Shown here piece after piece: positions 19,500 to 28,288 of a DNA stretch of 51,495 nucleotides. The notes beneath the pieces were generated by a model. That model did no database searches, had not been told where the DNA came from, and saw nothing but the letters and a program-made list of their open reading frames with translations. Each line of letters starts with the position of its first letter. The first letter of the stretch is position 1. The stretch lies in assembly GCA_022793895.1 (NCBI GenBank), contig JAAWDS010000056.1, positions 1 through 51,495 of the forward strand, in the 5' to 3' direction. The position numbers and the translations under genes were made by a program. The stretch comes from Provencibacterium sp. Its GTDB lineage: Bacteria; Bacillota; Clostridia; Oscillospirales; Ruminococcaceae.

Positions 19500-20276
19500 T
19501 TGGCTTTGGGAAAGATTTTAGCGATTGCAAATCAGAAGGGCGGGGTTGGGAAAACGACAACCGCGGTCAATCTGGCTTCCGCCCTGGGTGGCCTGGATAA
19601 AAAGGTACTGATGGTCGATATGGATCCACAGGGCAACTCTACGAGCGGTTTTGGTGTAAATAAGCGCGCCGTCAAGGCGTCTACCTATGAGCTGCTCATT
19701 GGAAGCGCTCCTTATACCAACGCCCTTGTCCATACGGAATTTAAAAATGTCGATATTCTTCCGGCAAGCATCGAGCTGGCCGGAGCGGAAATCGAGCTGG
19801 TGGAGTTTACAGACAGGACGACGCGGTTAAAAAAGCTCTTAATTCCGGCCAAGCTGGGCTATGATTATCTGCTGATCGATTGCCCCCCTTCGCTGGGCCT
19901 CATCACGCTCAACGCCTTGACGGCGGCGGATCGGGTAGTCGTCCCCATCCAATGCGAGTATTATGCGTTGGAGGGCCTCAGCCAGCTCATTGCCACCGTC
20001 CGACAGGTGAAGCGGCTTTATAACCCGGACATTGATATCCTCGGCGTGCTTTTAACGATGTATGACGCGCGCTTGAACCTGACGCTTCAGGTCGTGGAGG
20101 AGGTCAAAAAATATTTTCCCAACAAGGTTTTTCGAACGGTGATTCCCCGGAATGTCCGGCTTTCGGAAGCGCCGAGCTTCGGCCAGCCGATTCAATATTT
20201 CGATCGGGTATCCAAGGGCGCGCAGGCTTATAACGAGCTGGCTAAAGAAATCCTTTCTATTTTCCCGGAAGAATAG
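19500..20276 (+). CDS. parA: Chromosome partitioning ATPase ParA (Soj)
   Basis: ParA/Soj is a deviant Walker ATPase that acts with ParB in origin segregation and modulates DnaA. The 258 residues show the deviant Walker A KGGVGKTT, MVDMDPQGNSTSG, LLIDCPPSLGLITLNAL and the C-terminal RNVRLSEAPSFGQPI signature. The TTG at 19500 has GGGAGG five bases upstream. The gene is followed by 224 bases before parB, longer than the near-contiguous spacing in most Firmicutes. Confidence 0.96.
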   Translation: MALGKILAIANQKGGVGKTTTAVNLASALGGLDKKVLMVDMDPQGNSTSGFGVNKRAVKASTYELLIGSAPYTNALVHTEFKNVDILPASIELAGAEIELVEFTDRTTRLKKLLIPAKLGYDYLLIDCPPSLGLITLNALTAADRVVVPIQCEYYALEGLSQLIATVRQVKRLYNPDIDILGVLLTMYDARLNLTLQVVEEVKKYFPNKVFRTVIPRNVRLSEAPSFGQPIQYFDRVSKGAQAYNELAKEILSIFPEE

Positions 20277-20370
20277 AAAAATGGATAGATGGACACACAG
20301 CCGTTGTTCTTAGTTCGTTGCCGTTCTGTATATCTAAAACGCTCACACAAATGAAAATCGAGATTTATAG

Positions 20371-20449
20371 GTGGATATGTACCGCCGGAAAGACGCTTTG
20401 CGCTTCGGCTGCCGGCGGACTGGAATATCCACTGTATATCCCTATAGGG
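20371..20449 (+). other. Structured spacer RNA/DNA between parA and parB
   Basis: GTGGATAT at 20371-20378 pairs with ATATCCAC at 20425-20432, and inside it CCGCCGG at 20382-20388 pairs with CCGGCGG at 20412-20418, leaving a 23-base apex that can form a further small stem. A second palindrome CCCTATAGGG follows at 20440-20449, just before the parB ribosome site (GGAGG at 20464-20468). No T-run follows, so it is not a simple terminator. It resembles a regulatory leader of parB or an RNA-processing site. Confidence 0.6.
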
Positions 20450-20500
20450 GAGATAAAAGGTTAGGAGGTCCTTATCATCGCAAAAGCAAGGTTAGGCGGT

Positions 20501-21382
20501 TTGGGCAAGGGGTTGGATGCGCTCTTTGCCGATAACAGCGCCGACAGCAGCGCGACGCTGCCCATTCATGAGATCGAACCGAACAAGGATCAGCCGCGCA
20601 AGCATTTTTCGGAGGAAGCGCTGGCGGAGCTGGCCGATTCTATCCGCACGCACGGCGTGCTACAGCCGCTTTTGGTGCGCCCGCTCCCGAACGGACGTTA
20701 TCAGTTGATCGCCGGCGAGCGGCGCTGGCGCGCTTCACGAATGGCCGGACTTACCGAGCTCCCAGTGGTGATCCGCGAAATGACCGACGCCGAGGCCATG
20801 CAGCTGGCGCTCATTGAAAACCTGCAACGGGAGGATCTGAACCCGGTGGAAGAGGCGATGGGCTATCGCCAACTGATGGATTCCTGCGGGATGACCCAGG
20901 AGCGGGTTGCAGCGGCGGTCGGCAAATCGCGGCCAGCCATTGCCAATGCGCTGAGGCTGCTGAACCTTCCGCAGCCGGTGTTGAGCATGGTGCAGGATGG
21001 GGAGCTGACCGCCGGACACGCCAAGGCGCTCCTCTCGCTTGAAGAGGAAAACCTCATGCTGGAAAACGCCATGAAAATCCGGGCGGATAAGATCACCGTC
21101 CGTCAGATCGAACAGCTTGCCCGCCGTCGCAAAGCGGAAGGATCGGCCGAACGGCCGCCGAAGGCTCCCTCCCCCTCCCCCGCTCAACGCTATCTGGCCG
21201 AGGTGGGGCTTGCGCTGACCGAGGAGTTGGGCCGCAAGGTGAACCTGCGCGGTTCCGAAAAGGGCGGAACGCTGACCCTGGAATTTTTTGATGAGGAGGA
21301 TCTGCGGGAGCTTGCTTTTAAGCTGACCGGGCAGCGCCCGGCTTGGGATAGAGAAAAAGAGGAAGCGGCGCGCGGGGATTAG
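20501..21382 (+). CDS. parB: Chromosome partitioning protein ParB (Spo0J)
   Basis: ParB binds parS, uses CTP to clamp and slide, and recruits condensin. Visible are the N-terminal ParA-activating end (GKGLDALFADN), the CTPase/ParB domain with LQPLLVRPLP and the signature GERRWRASRMAGL, the ENLQREDLNPVEEA block, and the helix-turn-helix around GMTQERVAAAVGKSRPAIAN. I give the first canonical start, TTG at 20501, but eight in-frame codons upstream encode AKARLGGL, preceded by ATC at 20477 with GGAGG eight bases before it. Known ParB proteins often start MAKxRLGxGLDALF, so the real start may be that ATC (see findings). Then the length is 301 residues. Confidence 0.95.
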   Translation: MGKGLDALFADNSADSSATLPIHEIEPNKDQPRKHFSEEALAELADSIRTHGVLQPLLVRPLPNGRYQLIAGERRWRASRMAGLTELPVVIREMTDAEAMQLALIENLQREDLNPVEEAMGYRQLMDSCGMTQERVAAAVGKSRPAIANALRLLNLPQPVLSMVQDGELTAGHAKALLSLEEENLMLENAMKIRADKITVRQIEQLARRRKAEGSAERPPKAPSPSPAQRYLAEVGLALTEELGRKVNLRGSEKGGTLTLEFFDEEDLRELAFKLTGQRPAWDREKEEAARGD

Positions 21383-21392
21383 AAAACGGCAA

Positions 21393-21408
21393 TGTTCCAC
21401 ATGAAACA
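21393..21408. promoter_or_regulatory. parS: parS site downstream of parB
   Basis: TGTTCCACATGAAACA lies eleven bases after the parB stop. It differs from the consensus TGTTTCACGTGAAACA at two positions; C at position 5 is a common variant in Firmicutes. With the site at 19388 it brackets the par genes. Confidence 0.85.
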
Positions 21409-21429
21409 AAATGGAAGAGGTGCAGGTCT

Positions 21430-22173
21430 ATGCCGCTTAGCGGAGACGGAAAACGGTTTACCCGGATTCTCCGGGTAGCGGACTACGAGTGCGATATTCA
21501 CAACCGGATGAAGTTGAGCGCCATTCTCCGGCACATGCAGGAAATCAGCTCGGCGCATTTGGACGCTTTAGATGTTCCCTATTCTTTGCTGTTGGAGCAC
21601 CGGCAGGTTTTTTTGCTCTCCAAAGTGGATTTGCAGATTTATCGCAGGCCTCAATCCTCCGAGATGGTTCAGATGGCGACAACGCCTAAAGTCCCGGCGG
21701 GCGCGCAGTTTATCCGCCATAACGAGATGCAGGATGCGGAAGGAAATCTTCTGCTCGAAGCGGAAACCGCCTGGATGCTGGTGGATACGGATCAGCACCA
21801 GATTCTGCGCCCTGCGGAATTTATCGGCGATCTCCGGTATACCGAAGCGGACGCATCCCCGATTGCCCGCCGCCGTCTGACAGCGCCTCCGGTTCAGAAG
21901 GTGGGCGAACGGGCGATCCGCTTCTCGGAACTGGATGTCAACGATCACCTGAACAACGCGGTTTATGCGGATATCTGCATGGATTTCCTGCCGGAAACGG
22001 AGCTGCGAACCTGCGAAACGGCCGCATTTTATATCCACTTTCGCAGGGAAGCCCGATGCGGGGATGTTCTGCAAATCGAACGCGGGGAATATGAACCGGG
22101 CAGCTACTATCTCCGGGCAGAAAAACCGGAGGGATGCTGCTTTGAAGCGGCTCTCCGGCTGGAAAAGAGGTAG
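21430..22173 (+). CDS. Acyl-ACP thioesterase (FatA/FatB family)
   Basis: The 247-residue protein is a double hot-dog acyl-ACP thioesterase, which releases free fatty acids from acyl carrier protein in the cytoplasm. Evidence: YECDIHNRMKLSAILRHMQE at the N-terminus and the catalytic-region motif LDVNDHLNNAVYADICMDFL in the second half, which carries the Asn and His active-site positions. GGAAGAGG lies about ten bases before the ATG. It follows parB and a parS site and precedes a strong terminator, so it may be read with parB. Confidence 0.88.
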   Translation: MPLSGDGKRFTRILRVADYECDIHNRMKLSAILRHMQEISSAHLDALDVPYSLLLEHRQVFLLSKVDLQIYRRPQSSEMVQMATTPKVPAGAQFIRHNEMQDAEGNLLLEAETAWMLVDTDQHQILRPAEFIGDLRYTEADASPIARRRLTAPPVQKVGERAIRFSELDVNDHLNNAVYADICMDFLPETELRTCETAAFYIHFRREARCGDVLQIERGEYEPGSYYLRAEKPEGCCFEAALRLEKR

Positions 22174-22210
22174 GAAGCAAAAAAACATCCGCGCTGGGTC
22201 ACAAAAAGAA

Positions 22211-22249
22211 ATGGTCTGCGAAAGAACGGAAGGTTCTCTCGCAGACCAT
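22211..22249 (+). terminator. Terminator after thioesterase gene
   Basis: ATGGTCTGCGAAAGAAC at 22211-22227 pairs with GTTCTCTCGCAGACCAT at 22233-22249 (one mismatch), followed by CTTATTTTG. It lies between the rightward thioesterase and the end of the leftward nitrilase-like gene at 22287. Confidence 0.85.
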
Positions 22250-22286
22250 CTTATTTTGTCCGGCAGTAGGGCCATAGGATGAAGAT

Positions 22287-23405
22287 TCAGCGGGCGCCTT
22301 TTTTAGCGGGCTTCGCTTTGCCGGAGGCGGGCGCAGGCGGCGCTTTTTTTAAAAGAGCAGGATAAAGCTCGCCAACCATCGTTTCGCAGAGCCCAGCGCC
22401 GGGGTTCAGGGAATAAACGTCCATGTTTTCCGCGAGCTTTGGGGGATCGATGCGGGCAGCCGTAACGGAAGGGCGGCCGCTCTCCGCGGCGGCGACGATG
22501 CCATCCAGATCCTTGCTCAAGGCCAGCGGGGCATAGATCCCGCTGGCGCCTTGGAAGGCGGGAAGCAGATCCTCCGCAGAACAGAAGGAGGCGCGCGCGG
22601 TGTAAACGTTAAAGTGCTGCGCATGCTGTAAGGCCGGGTTGTAGTCCGCATAACCGGGGAGCGCTTCCCCGGTCAGCGAGGGACAGAGAAGGATCTCCGC
22701 CCCCAGGGCCTTGGCCACCTTAAAGCATTCATAGTAGAGGCTGTCGGTCTCCGCAAGGATAGCCGTTTTCCCTATTTTCAGATTCAAAACCTTCATTTCG
22801 TCCCCGGCTTTTACACCGAGCTGCTGTTCCAAGGGACTGAGATGGATCTTATCCTGAAAAAAGGCTTCCTGCTGATCGGGGCTGAATAGGTAGGAACGGC
22901 AGAGGATCCCGTCCGCAGTAGAGATGTAGAGGCCGCCGGTCGCGATATAGATATTATATTTGTGCGCCAACAGCAGAAAGATGTTGTAAGAACAGTCAAA
23001 CAGGAAATCGGAAAATTTGTCGATCATCTGCTCAAAGCGCTGCCGGAGGGCCGCGGCGGACGCTTTGCCCTCCACCGCATCCCGGATGAACTGCGCGGCG
23101 ATGGACCCCGCATGTTTCTCCGCCGTTAAAGGCAGCGCCCCCACCAGATGGGGAAAGAGGACAAGGTGGGATCCGGATTTCACCGCCTCATCCAAAATGC
23201 GGCAGCACTCTTCGATGAAGGCGGAAAGGTCCTTATAAGAGGTCAAGCGCATCTGCGCGGCGGCCAGCTTCACGTTGTTCGGATAAACATAGTCCAGAAT
23301 CGTGCTGCGTTTGATCCCTAGGGCTTTGATGATTTGTTCGCATTTTTCAGGTTCTAGCCGGGCCGCCAGCCGGTAGGAGGCGGTAATCATCTTAAAGGGG
23401 AGCAT
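22287..23405 (-). CDS. Nitrilase-fold (CN-hydrolase) protein, probably inactive
   Basis: The 372-residue protein has a nitrilase-like core from about residue 45: KLAAAQMRL, AVKSGSHLVLFPHLVG, YNIYIATGG, DKIHLSPLEQQLGV, KALGAEILLCPS. Active members use a Glu-Lys-Cys triad. Here the Glu of FPE is His86, the Lys is kept (Lys186), and the Cys of ICYD is Glu219 (AETD). It is probably a pseudoenzyme, perhaps binding or scaffolding. About 44 N-terminal residues precede the core and the C-terminus is Ala/Lys/Pro-rich and basic. The ATG at 23405 has AGGAGG. It lies 39 bases after a second nitrilase-fold gene, likely in the same operon. Confidence 0.72.
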   Translation of the reverse strand: MLPFKMITASYRLAARLEPEKCEQIIKALGIKRSTILDYVYPNNVKLAAAQMRLTSYKDLSAFIEECCRILDEAVKSGSHLVLFPHLVGALPLTAEKHAGSIAAQFIRDAVEGKASAAALRQRFEQMIDKFSDFLFDCSYNIFLLLAHKYNIYIATGGLYISTADGILCRSYLFSPDQQEAFFQDKIHLSPLEQQLGVKAGDEMKVLNLKIGKTAILAETDSLYYECFKVAKALGAEILLCPSLTGEALPGYADYNPALQHAQHFNVYTARASFCSAEDLLPAFQGASGIYAPLALSKDLDGIVAAAESGRPSVTAARIDPPKLAENMDVYSLNPGAGLCETMVGELYPALLKKAPPAPASGKAKPAKKGAR

Positions 23406-23444
23406 AGGAACCTCCTAATCGAAGAATGAATCATTGTTCAACGT

Positions 23445-24149
23445 TCAACGGCCCAGCTGCGCAGAATACCGCGCGCAAAATTCGGCGTTGAGCGAGGGCA
23501 GCAGACCGCTTTGCTGCCGCACCTTGGCGGATTTGTGAGGGTAGACGGTCGCCAGCGCGGGAAACTCCGCCGTTGGGGGAAGAATGTAGCCGTCCTTATC
23601 CGAGGTGGCCGGAGCAGGCGCGCAAACGCAGCAGTTTTGGTTGCTCACCATGAGAATGGGGAGCTGATGCTCCTGCGCCATGGCCCAACAGCCGGAACGC
23701 AGGCGGGGCAGAGTCAGATCATAGAGATCAAAATATTGGGTAGCGAAAAGGACCTCCGCTCCCTGCATGGCCGCGCACCGCACCGCTTCCGGATGGAAAA
23801 TATCCACATCGACCAGCAGCGCAATCCTGCCAAATTCGCTGTCAAAAACGTGGATCTTCTCCCCTCCCCCTAGGTTCGGGTGCTGCAACAGGTTGGGATA
23901 GGAGGCTTTCTGAAGGGCTATCACCTTGCCCTCCGGGGAAATTAAGCAGCTGCAAAGCCGCTCGCGCAGGATAAAGAGTCCGGGGACGAGATAAACTCTG
24001 GAGTGCCGGGCATACTGCGCGCATTTTTTCAGGTATTCAGCGCCCTCCTCCTCCGGAATGGCAGGCCGTGTTTCACAGAACATGACCAGGTTTGCAGGCT
24101 GCTTCGGCTTAACAAAGGAATAGCTAAAGCAAGCGGATATCTTTGACAC
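23445..24149 (-). CDS. Second nitrilase-fold protein lacking catalytic Cys
   Basis: This protein of 234 residues has the pattern of a trimmed nitrilase fold: NLVMFCETRP (Glu26 kept at the FPE position), LIxPEGKVIALQKASYPNL (Lys81 kept), FDSEFGRIALLVDVDIFHPE, where the ICYD Cys is Asp114, then CAAMQGAEVLFATQYFD. The two neighbours thus share loss of the nucleophile. The GTG at 24149 is preferred because GGGGGAG lies just upstream; a TTG at 24170 is also open. Function unknown. It is upstream of the larger nitrilase-like gene on the same strand. Confidence 0.68.
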   Translation of the reverse strand: MSKISACFSYSFVKPKQPANLVMFCETRPAIPEEEGAEYLKKCAQYARHSRVYLVPGLFILRERLCSCLISPEGKVIALQKASYPNLLQHPNLGGGEKIHVFDSEFGRIALLVDVDIFHPEAVRCAAMQGAEVLFATQYFDLYDLTLPRLRSGCWAMAQEHQLPILMVSNQNCCVCAPAPATSDKDGYILPPTAEFPALATVYPHKSAKVRQQSGLLPSLNAEFCARYSAQLGR

Positions 24150-24370
24150 AAGCGCTCCCCCGTTCTCCAATCGTATCGAGGTTTATTGGTCCACAGGGCA
24201 AAAAAGAGCCGCCCGCAAAGAGCAATCAACCTGTTTTCTATTATATCGCGTTGCATCCGTCCGCGCAAGGCTTCCCAACGCGGGATCCCAAAATGCTTTA
24301 GAGATAGCAGCCCTTCCATGGACCGGATAGGCATCCTTTGGACGCCGCCTTTTCCCGCGAACCGGAAGGA

Positions 24371-25513
24371 TCAGCGTTTTTCGCCCTCCTGATCGGATGC
24401 TGCCGCTTCCAAAAGCCGGGCGATGACGGCGTTGGAGACGAGGAAGCCCTCCGGCGTCAGCGCCAGGCGGCTGCCGCGCACCGCCAGCAGCTGTGCCTTT
24501 TCCAAGAGGGCCGCGCTTTTTAAGAGGGCGGCCGGACGGATTTTATAGCGGCGGTTTACCTCTAAGAGATCGAGCCCTTCCGCAAGGCGCAGGCGAAGCA
24601 TAAAAAATTCCTCCAGGCCGCCCCCCTCCCCATCCGGATGTAGCAGGCTCCAGGGCCTTTCCGCTTGCAGAAAAGCCTCCAGCGATCGTTCAAAAAAGAA
24701 GCGCTTCCCCTCCATCAAGGAGTGGGCGGCCGGGCCAACTCCTAAGTAGGGCTTTCCCAGCCAATAGCCCAGGTTGTGCCGGCTCTCTTTACCGGGAAGG
24801 CAGAAATTGGAAATTTCATATTGCCGGTAGCCATGCGCCGCCAGATCGTGGACCGCCGCCAGATAGAGATCGGCCGCCTGATCCGCATCGGGACAGAGCG
24901 CGGCAACGTCCTGCCGGGCGAACGGCGTGCCCGGTTCGATTTTGAGCAGATAGGCCGAAATATGATCGGCCTCAGAGGCGTAACAGAACCGCAGGGTTTC
25001 GCGCAGCTGATCCCCTGTCTGGCCCGGCAGGGCGAGCATCACATCCAGCGAGAGGCTGGAAATCCCGGCAGCCCGCGCCCATTCGGCGGCTTGCCGGACA
25101 TCGGCCAGCGAATGGCGGCGGCCCAAGAAGCGCAGCTGACCGGCGTCGGCGCTTTGCAGGCCGAGGGAAATCCGGTTCACCCCTGCCGCCGCTATCTCCT
25201 GGAAAAAGGGGAGCGAAACGGTTCCAGGGTTGCATTCCAGGGTGATTTCCTCTCCAGAGACCGTGTGAAAACGCCGGACGGTATCCAAAATCCGGCCGAT
25301 CTGGCGGGCGGAGAGCAGCGAAGGGGTTCCCCCGCCAAAATAAACGGTAGAAAAATGCTGGCGGCCAAAGGGCAGGCAGCCGAGCATTTCGCAGAGTCTG
25401 GCGGTATAGGCGTCGCGGGTTTCTTCCGATGCGGCGAGGGAATAGAAATCACAATAGCCGCATTTTTGCCGGCAAAATGGGACATGCAGATAAAGTCCGG
25501 TGGGTTCCGCCAT
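24371..25513 (-). CDS. hemW: Radical SAM heme chaperone HemW
   Basis: HemW binds heme and is a radical-SAM-fold protein formerly annotated as coproporphyrinogen oxidase. The 380 residues show the CxxxCxxC cluster motif as CRQKCGYCDFYS near residue 14-25, the glycine-rich YFGGGTPSLL, NRISLGLQS, and the HemW-type HNLGYWLGKPYLGVGPAAHS. The ATG at 25513 has AGGGGAGAA upstream. In Firmicutes hemW follows lepA, as here, but a 367-base gap holding repeat A copy 2 separates the two. Confidence 0.95.
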   Translation of the reverse strand: MAEPTGLYLHVPFCRQKCGYCDFYSLAASEETRDAYTARLCEMLGCLPFGRQHFSTVYFGGGTPSLLSARQIGRILDTVRRFHTVSGEEITLECNPGTVSLPFFQEIAAAGVNRISLGLQSADAGQLRFLGRRHSLADVRQAAEWARAAGISSLSLDVMLALPGQTGDQLRETLRFCYASEADHISAYLLKIEPGTPFARQDVAALCPDADQAADLYLAAVHDLAAHGYRQYEISNFCLPGKESRHNLGYWLGKPYLGVGPAAHSLMEGKRFFFERSLEAFLQAERPWSLLHPDGEGGGLEEFFMLRLRLAEGLDLLEVNRRYKIRPAALLKSAALLEKAQLLAVRGSRLALTPEGFLVSNAVIARLLEAAASDQEGEKR

Positions 25514-25705
25514 CGCGGCTTCTCCCCTTTCTGGATGGTTTTATTGGATAAATTCCGGTGAACGCAGGCTAAAACAAAGAGCCGCTGCAAAGCTGCGGAA
25601 GAGATCCGACCGGGCGGTCCGCAAAATAGAACAGGCTGTAAAAAGACGCGCCCTCTGGCCTGTGAAAGAAATCCTGCGGGCCATTCCTCCGGCTTGCAGA
25701 AAAAA

Positions 25706-25880
25706 GGCGCTGTTGCAAAATAGAGGAGAAACCTCCGGCCGAGCCGATCCTCTGGCTTGCAGGAACCTGAAAAACGGTGTTTCCGCGCCTTATAGCACGA
25801 AATTCAGGGCAGTTTCCTCGCCCTGAAAACCGTTTTCCCAAAGGGCGCGTTGCAGAAGGAAGTTCTGCAACGCGCCCTTT
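25706..25880 (+). repeat. Dispersed palindromic repeat family A, copy 2
   Basis: This intergenic element between lepA and hemW ends with GGGCGCGTTGCAGAA at 25843-25857 and TTCTGCAACGCGCCC at 25863-25877, immediately next to the lepA stop (25881). The upstream part (GCGCTGTTGCAAAATAGAGG onward) matches the reverse complement of 27964-28136 at roughly nine of ten bases by eye. A second stem is CAGGGCAGTTT / CCTCGCCCTG near 25805-25824. The rest of the gap, 25514-25705, has no gene I can support; its Cys/Arg-rich short frames look like repeat-derived shadows. Confidence 0.8.
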
Positions 25881-27689
25881 TCAATCGTCGAGCTTGAGGA
25901 CCGACATGAAGGCTTCCGGCGGCACCTCCACGCTGCCGAGCTTGCGCATGCGCTTCTTGCCCTCCTTCTGCTTTTCCAGCAGCTTCTTTTTGCGGGTGAT
26001 ATCGCCGCCATAGCATTTGGCCAAAACGTCCTTGCGCATGGCCTTTACCGTCTCGCGGGCGATCACCTTCCCGCCAATGGCCGCCTGCACCGGGACCTCA
26101 AAGAGCTGGCGCGGAATGACCTCCTTGAGCTTTTCCACCATCCGCCGGGCGCGGGGATAGGCGCGTTCGGCAAAGACGATGAAGGAAAACGCATCCACAA
26201 TTTCGCCGTTGAGGAGGATATCCAGCTTCACCAGCTTGGAATCCTTATAGCCGCTCATCTCATAGTCGAAGGAAGCATAACCGCGGCTGCGGGACTTGAG
26301 AGCGTCGAAAAAATCATAGATGATCTCTCCGAGCGGCAGCTCATAGTGCAGCTCGGCGCGGTCGGCGTCGAGATATTTGGTGTCTCGATATTCCCCGCGC
26401 CGCTCCTGGCAGAGCTCCATAATCGCGCCGATATAGCTGACGGGGGTGAAAATGCTGGCGCGGACATAGGGCTCCTCGGCCGAGGCAATCCCGCTCGGAT
26501 CGGGGAAGTTGGTCGGGTTATCGATCGAGACGGTTTCGCCTGAGAGCATCTTTAGCCGGTAGACGACGCTGGGCGCAGTCGTAATAATGTCCAACCCAAA
26601 TTCGCGCTCAATCCGCTCTTCAATGATCTCCATGTGCAGCAGGCCCAAAAACCCGCAGCGGAACCCAAAACCGAGCGCGGCCGAGGTTTCCGGCTCAAAG
26701 GAGAGGGCAGCGTCGTTGAGCTGGAGCTTTTCGAGCGCATCCCGCAGATCGGGGTAACGCGCGCCGTCCGCCGGGTAGATGCCTGCAAACACCATCGGGT
26801 TCACCTTACGGTAGCCGGGCAGCGCCTCTTCGGCGGGGGCGGCGGCATTGGTCACCGTGTCGCCCACTCTGGTATCCGCCACGTTTTTAATGCTGGCGGT
26901 AAAATAGCCGACCTCGCCGGCGCTCAGCAGCTCCTGCGGACGCGAAGCGGTCGCCCCCATCAGGCCGACCTCCACCACCTCGAACTCCGCTCCCGTCGCC
27001 ATGAGGCGGACGCGGTCCCCCCGCCGCAGCGTCCCTTCCATGATGCGGATATAGACGATGACCCCCTTATAGGGATCATAGAAGCTATCGAAAATGAGCG
27101 CCTGCAACGGCTTTTGGGGGTCGCCCTTCGGCGCGGGGATGTCCGAGACCACCCGTTCCAGCGCGGCGCGGACGTTCTGTCCCGTTTTTGCAGAGATGCG
27201 GGGCGCGTCCAGCGCAGGCAGACCGATGACATCCTCAATTTCATGGCAGACACGGTCGGGATCGGCGCTTACCAGATCCACCTTGTTGAGCACCGGCACA
27301 ATTTCCAGATCATGCTCCAGCGCCAGATAGGTGTTGCCCAGCGTCTGCGCTTCAATGCCCTGGGAGGCGTCTACCACCAGAATGGCCCCCTCGCAGGCGG
27401 CCAGCGAACGGGAGACCTCATAGTTAAAATCAACGTGGCCGGGCGTGTCGATGAGGTTAAAGAGATAGTCCTCCCCGTTGTCCGCATGATACTGAACGCT
27501 GACGGCGCGCGCCTTAATCGTGATTCCCCGTTCGCGCTCTAGCTCCATGTTATCCAAGAGCTGATCCTGCGCCTCGCGCTCAGTAACCGCATCGGTCAGT
27601 TCCAAAATACGGTCGGCCAGGGTAGATTTTCCATGATCAATATGTGCGATGATGCAAAAGTTTCGGACCTTGTTGATATCCTGCGGCAT
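25881..27689 (-). CDS. lepA: Elongation factor 4 (LepA)
   Basis: LepA is a ribosome-associated GTPase related to EF-G that back-translocates or aids ribosome assembly. The 602-residue length is standard. The G domain shows [20 protein letters not shown], the switch region [17 protein letters not shown] and LNKVDL. The LepA-specific C-terminal domain ends near [21 protein letters not shown] chose the ATG at 27689 ([11 protein letters not shown]) preceded by AAAGGGC; the open frame extends 23 codons further with no conservation. Its leader is about 150 bases, from a promoter at 27842-27871. Confidence 0.97.
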   Translation of the reverse strand: MPQDINKVRNFCIIAHIDHGKSTLADRILELTDAVTEREAQDQLLDNMELERERGITIKARAVSVQYHADNGEDYLFNLIDTPGHVDFNYEVSRSLAACEGAILVVDASQGIEAQTLGNTYLALEHDLEIVPVLNKVDLVSADPDRVCHEIEDVIGLPALDAPRISAKTGQNVRAALERVVSDIPAPKGDPQKPLQALIFDSFYDPYKGVIVYIRIMEGTLRRGDRVRLMATGAEFEVVEVGLMGATASRPQELLSAGEVGYFTASIKNVADTRVGDTVTNAAAPAEEALPGYRKVNPMVFAGIYPADGARYPDLRDALEKLQLNDAALSFEPETSAALGFGFRCGFLGLLHMEIIEERIEREFGLDIITTAPSVVYRLKMLSGETVSIDNPTNFPDPSGIASAEEPYVRASIFTPVSYIGAIMELCQERRGEYRDTKYLDADRAELHYELPLGEIIYDFFDALKSRSRGYASFDYEMSGYKDSKLVKLDILLNGEIVDAFSFIVFAERAYPRARRMVEKLKEVIPRQLFEVPVQAAIGGKVIARETVKAMRKDVLAKCYGGDITRKKKLLEKQKEGKKRMRKLGSVEVPPEAFMSVLKLDD

Positions 27690-27841
27690 GCACGACGCCC
27701 TTTCTATTTGCAGATAAGCCCGTTCCGGGCGGGGAAAATGGGGAAAAGCGCCTCCCAAAACCGGTATAAAATCAATGGAGTAAAACGATAGGTATAGAAT
27801 AGAAGGAGGATATCCCCTTTTTAGCGGGACAGAATATTCTC

Positions 27842-27871
27842 ATTATAGCACAAAGAGAATAGGGCAATCAA
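27842..27871 (-). promoter_or_regulatory. Candidate lepA promoter
   Basis: On the minus strand TTGATT at 27871-27866, an 18-base spacer, and perfect TATAAT at 27847-27842. It lies downstream of repeat A copy 3 (on the lepA strand), so that copy is outside the lepA transcript. The leader from about 27835 to 27690 has no recognisable riboswitch. Confidence 0.65.
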
Positions 27872-27963
27872 CGCCGCTGTTAGGATTTTATAGAGTTTGG
27901 CGGTAGATTCTTCCTGATTGGCGCTGCTGTTTTCCACCAAGTTATAAAAGTCTGTGGAAAAAT

Positions 27964-28136
27964 AGGGCGCGTTGCAGAATGAAGTTCTGCAACGCGCCCT
28001 TTGGAAAAACGGTTTTCAGGGCGAAGAAACCGCCCTGATTTTCGCGCCATAAGGCGTGAAAACACCGTTTTTCTGGTTTCTGCAAGCCGGAGGAGCGGCT
28101 CGACCAGAGGTTTCTCCTCTATTTTGCAACAGCCCC
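27964..28136 (-). repeat. Dispersed palindromic repeat family A, copy 3 (inverted)
   Basis: This copy is in opposite orientation to copy 2, so the two flank lepA as inverted repeats. The hairpin is GGGCGCGTTGCAGAA at 27965-27979 and TTCTGCAACGCGCCC at 27985-27999. It contains CAGGGCGAAGAAACCGCCCTG and TTTTCGCGCC/GGCGTGAAAA stems. Bases 28137-28225 continue with a segment similar to the reverse complement of copy 1 (around 1665-1755), making a composite element. A 98-codon open frame across it is a repeat shadow. Confidence 0.8.
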
Positions 28137-28288
28137 TTCTGAAAAAGCCGCTTTTGGGGTAAAGATGACGCCTCAAAATTCACGCCGTCCACGCGAAACC
28201 GCTGCTTTTTCCAGTTTCCGCGATCCAGGAGATCCCATTCTGCAACATACCCTTAGAAACAAAACCGTCCTTTCTTGGCTCCCGGGCG

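Noticed and set aside
25500-26013. Short frames between hemW and lepA
   Set aside because: They run through repeat A copy 2 and into lepA; no coding signature.
27880-28176. 98-codon frame upstream of lepA
   Set aside because: Lies wholly within repeat family A copy 3; similar short frames recur in the other copies.
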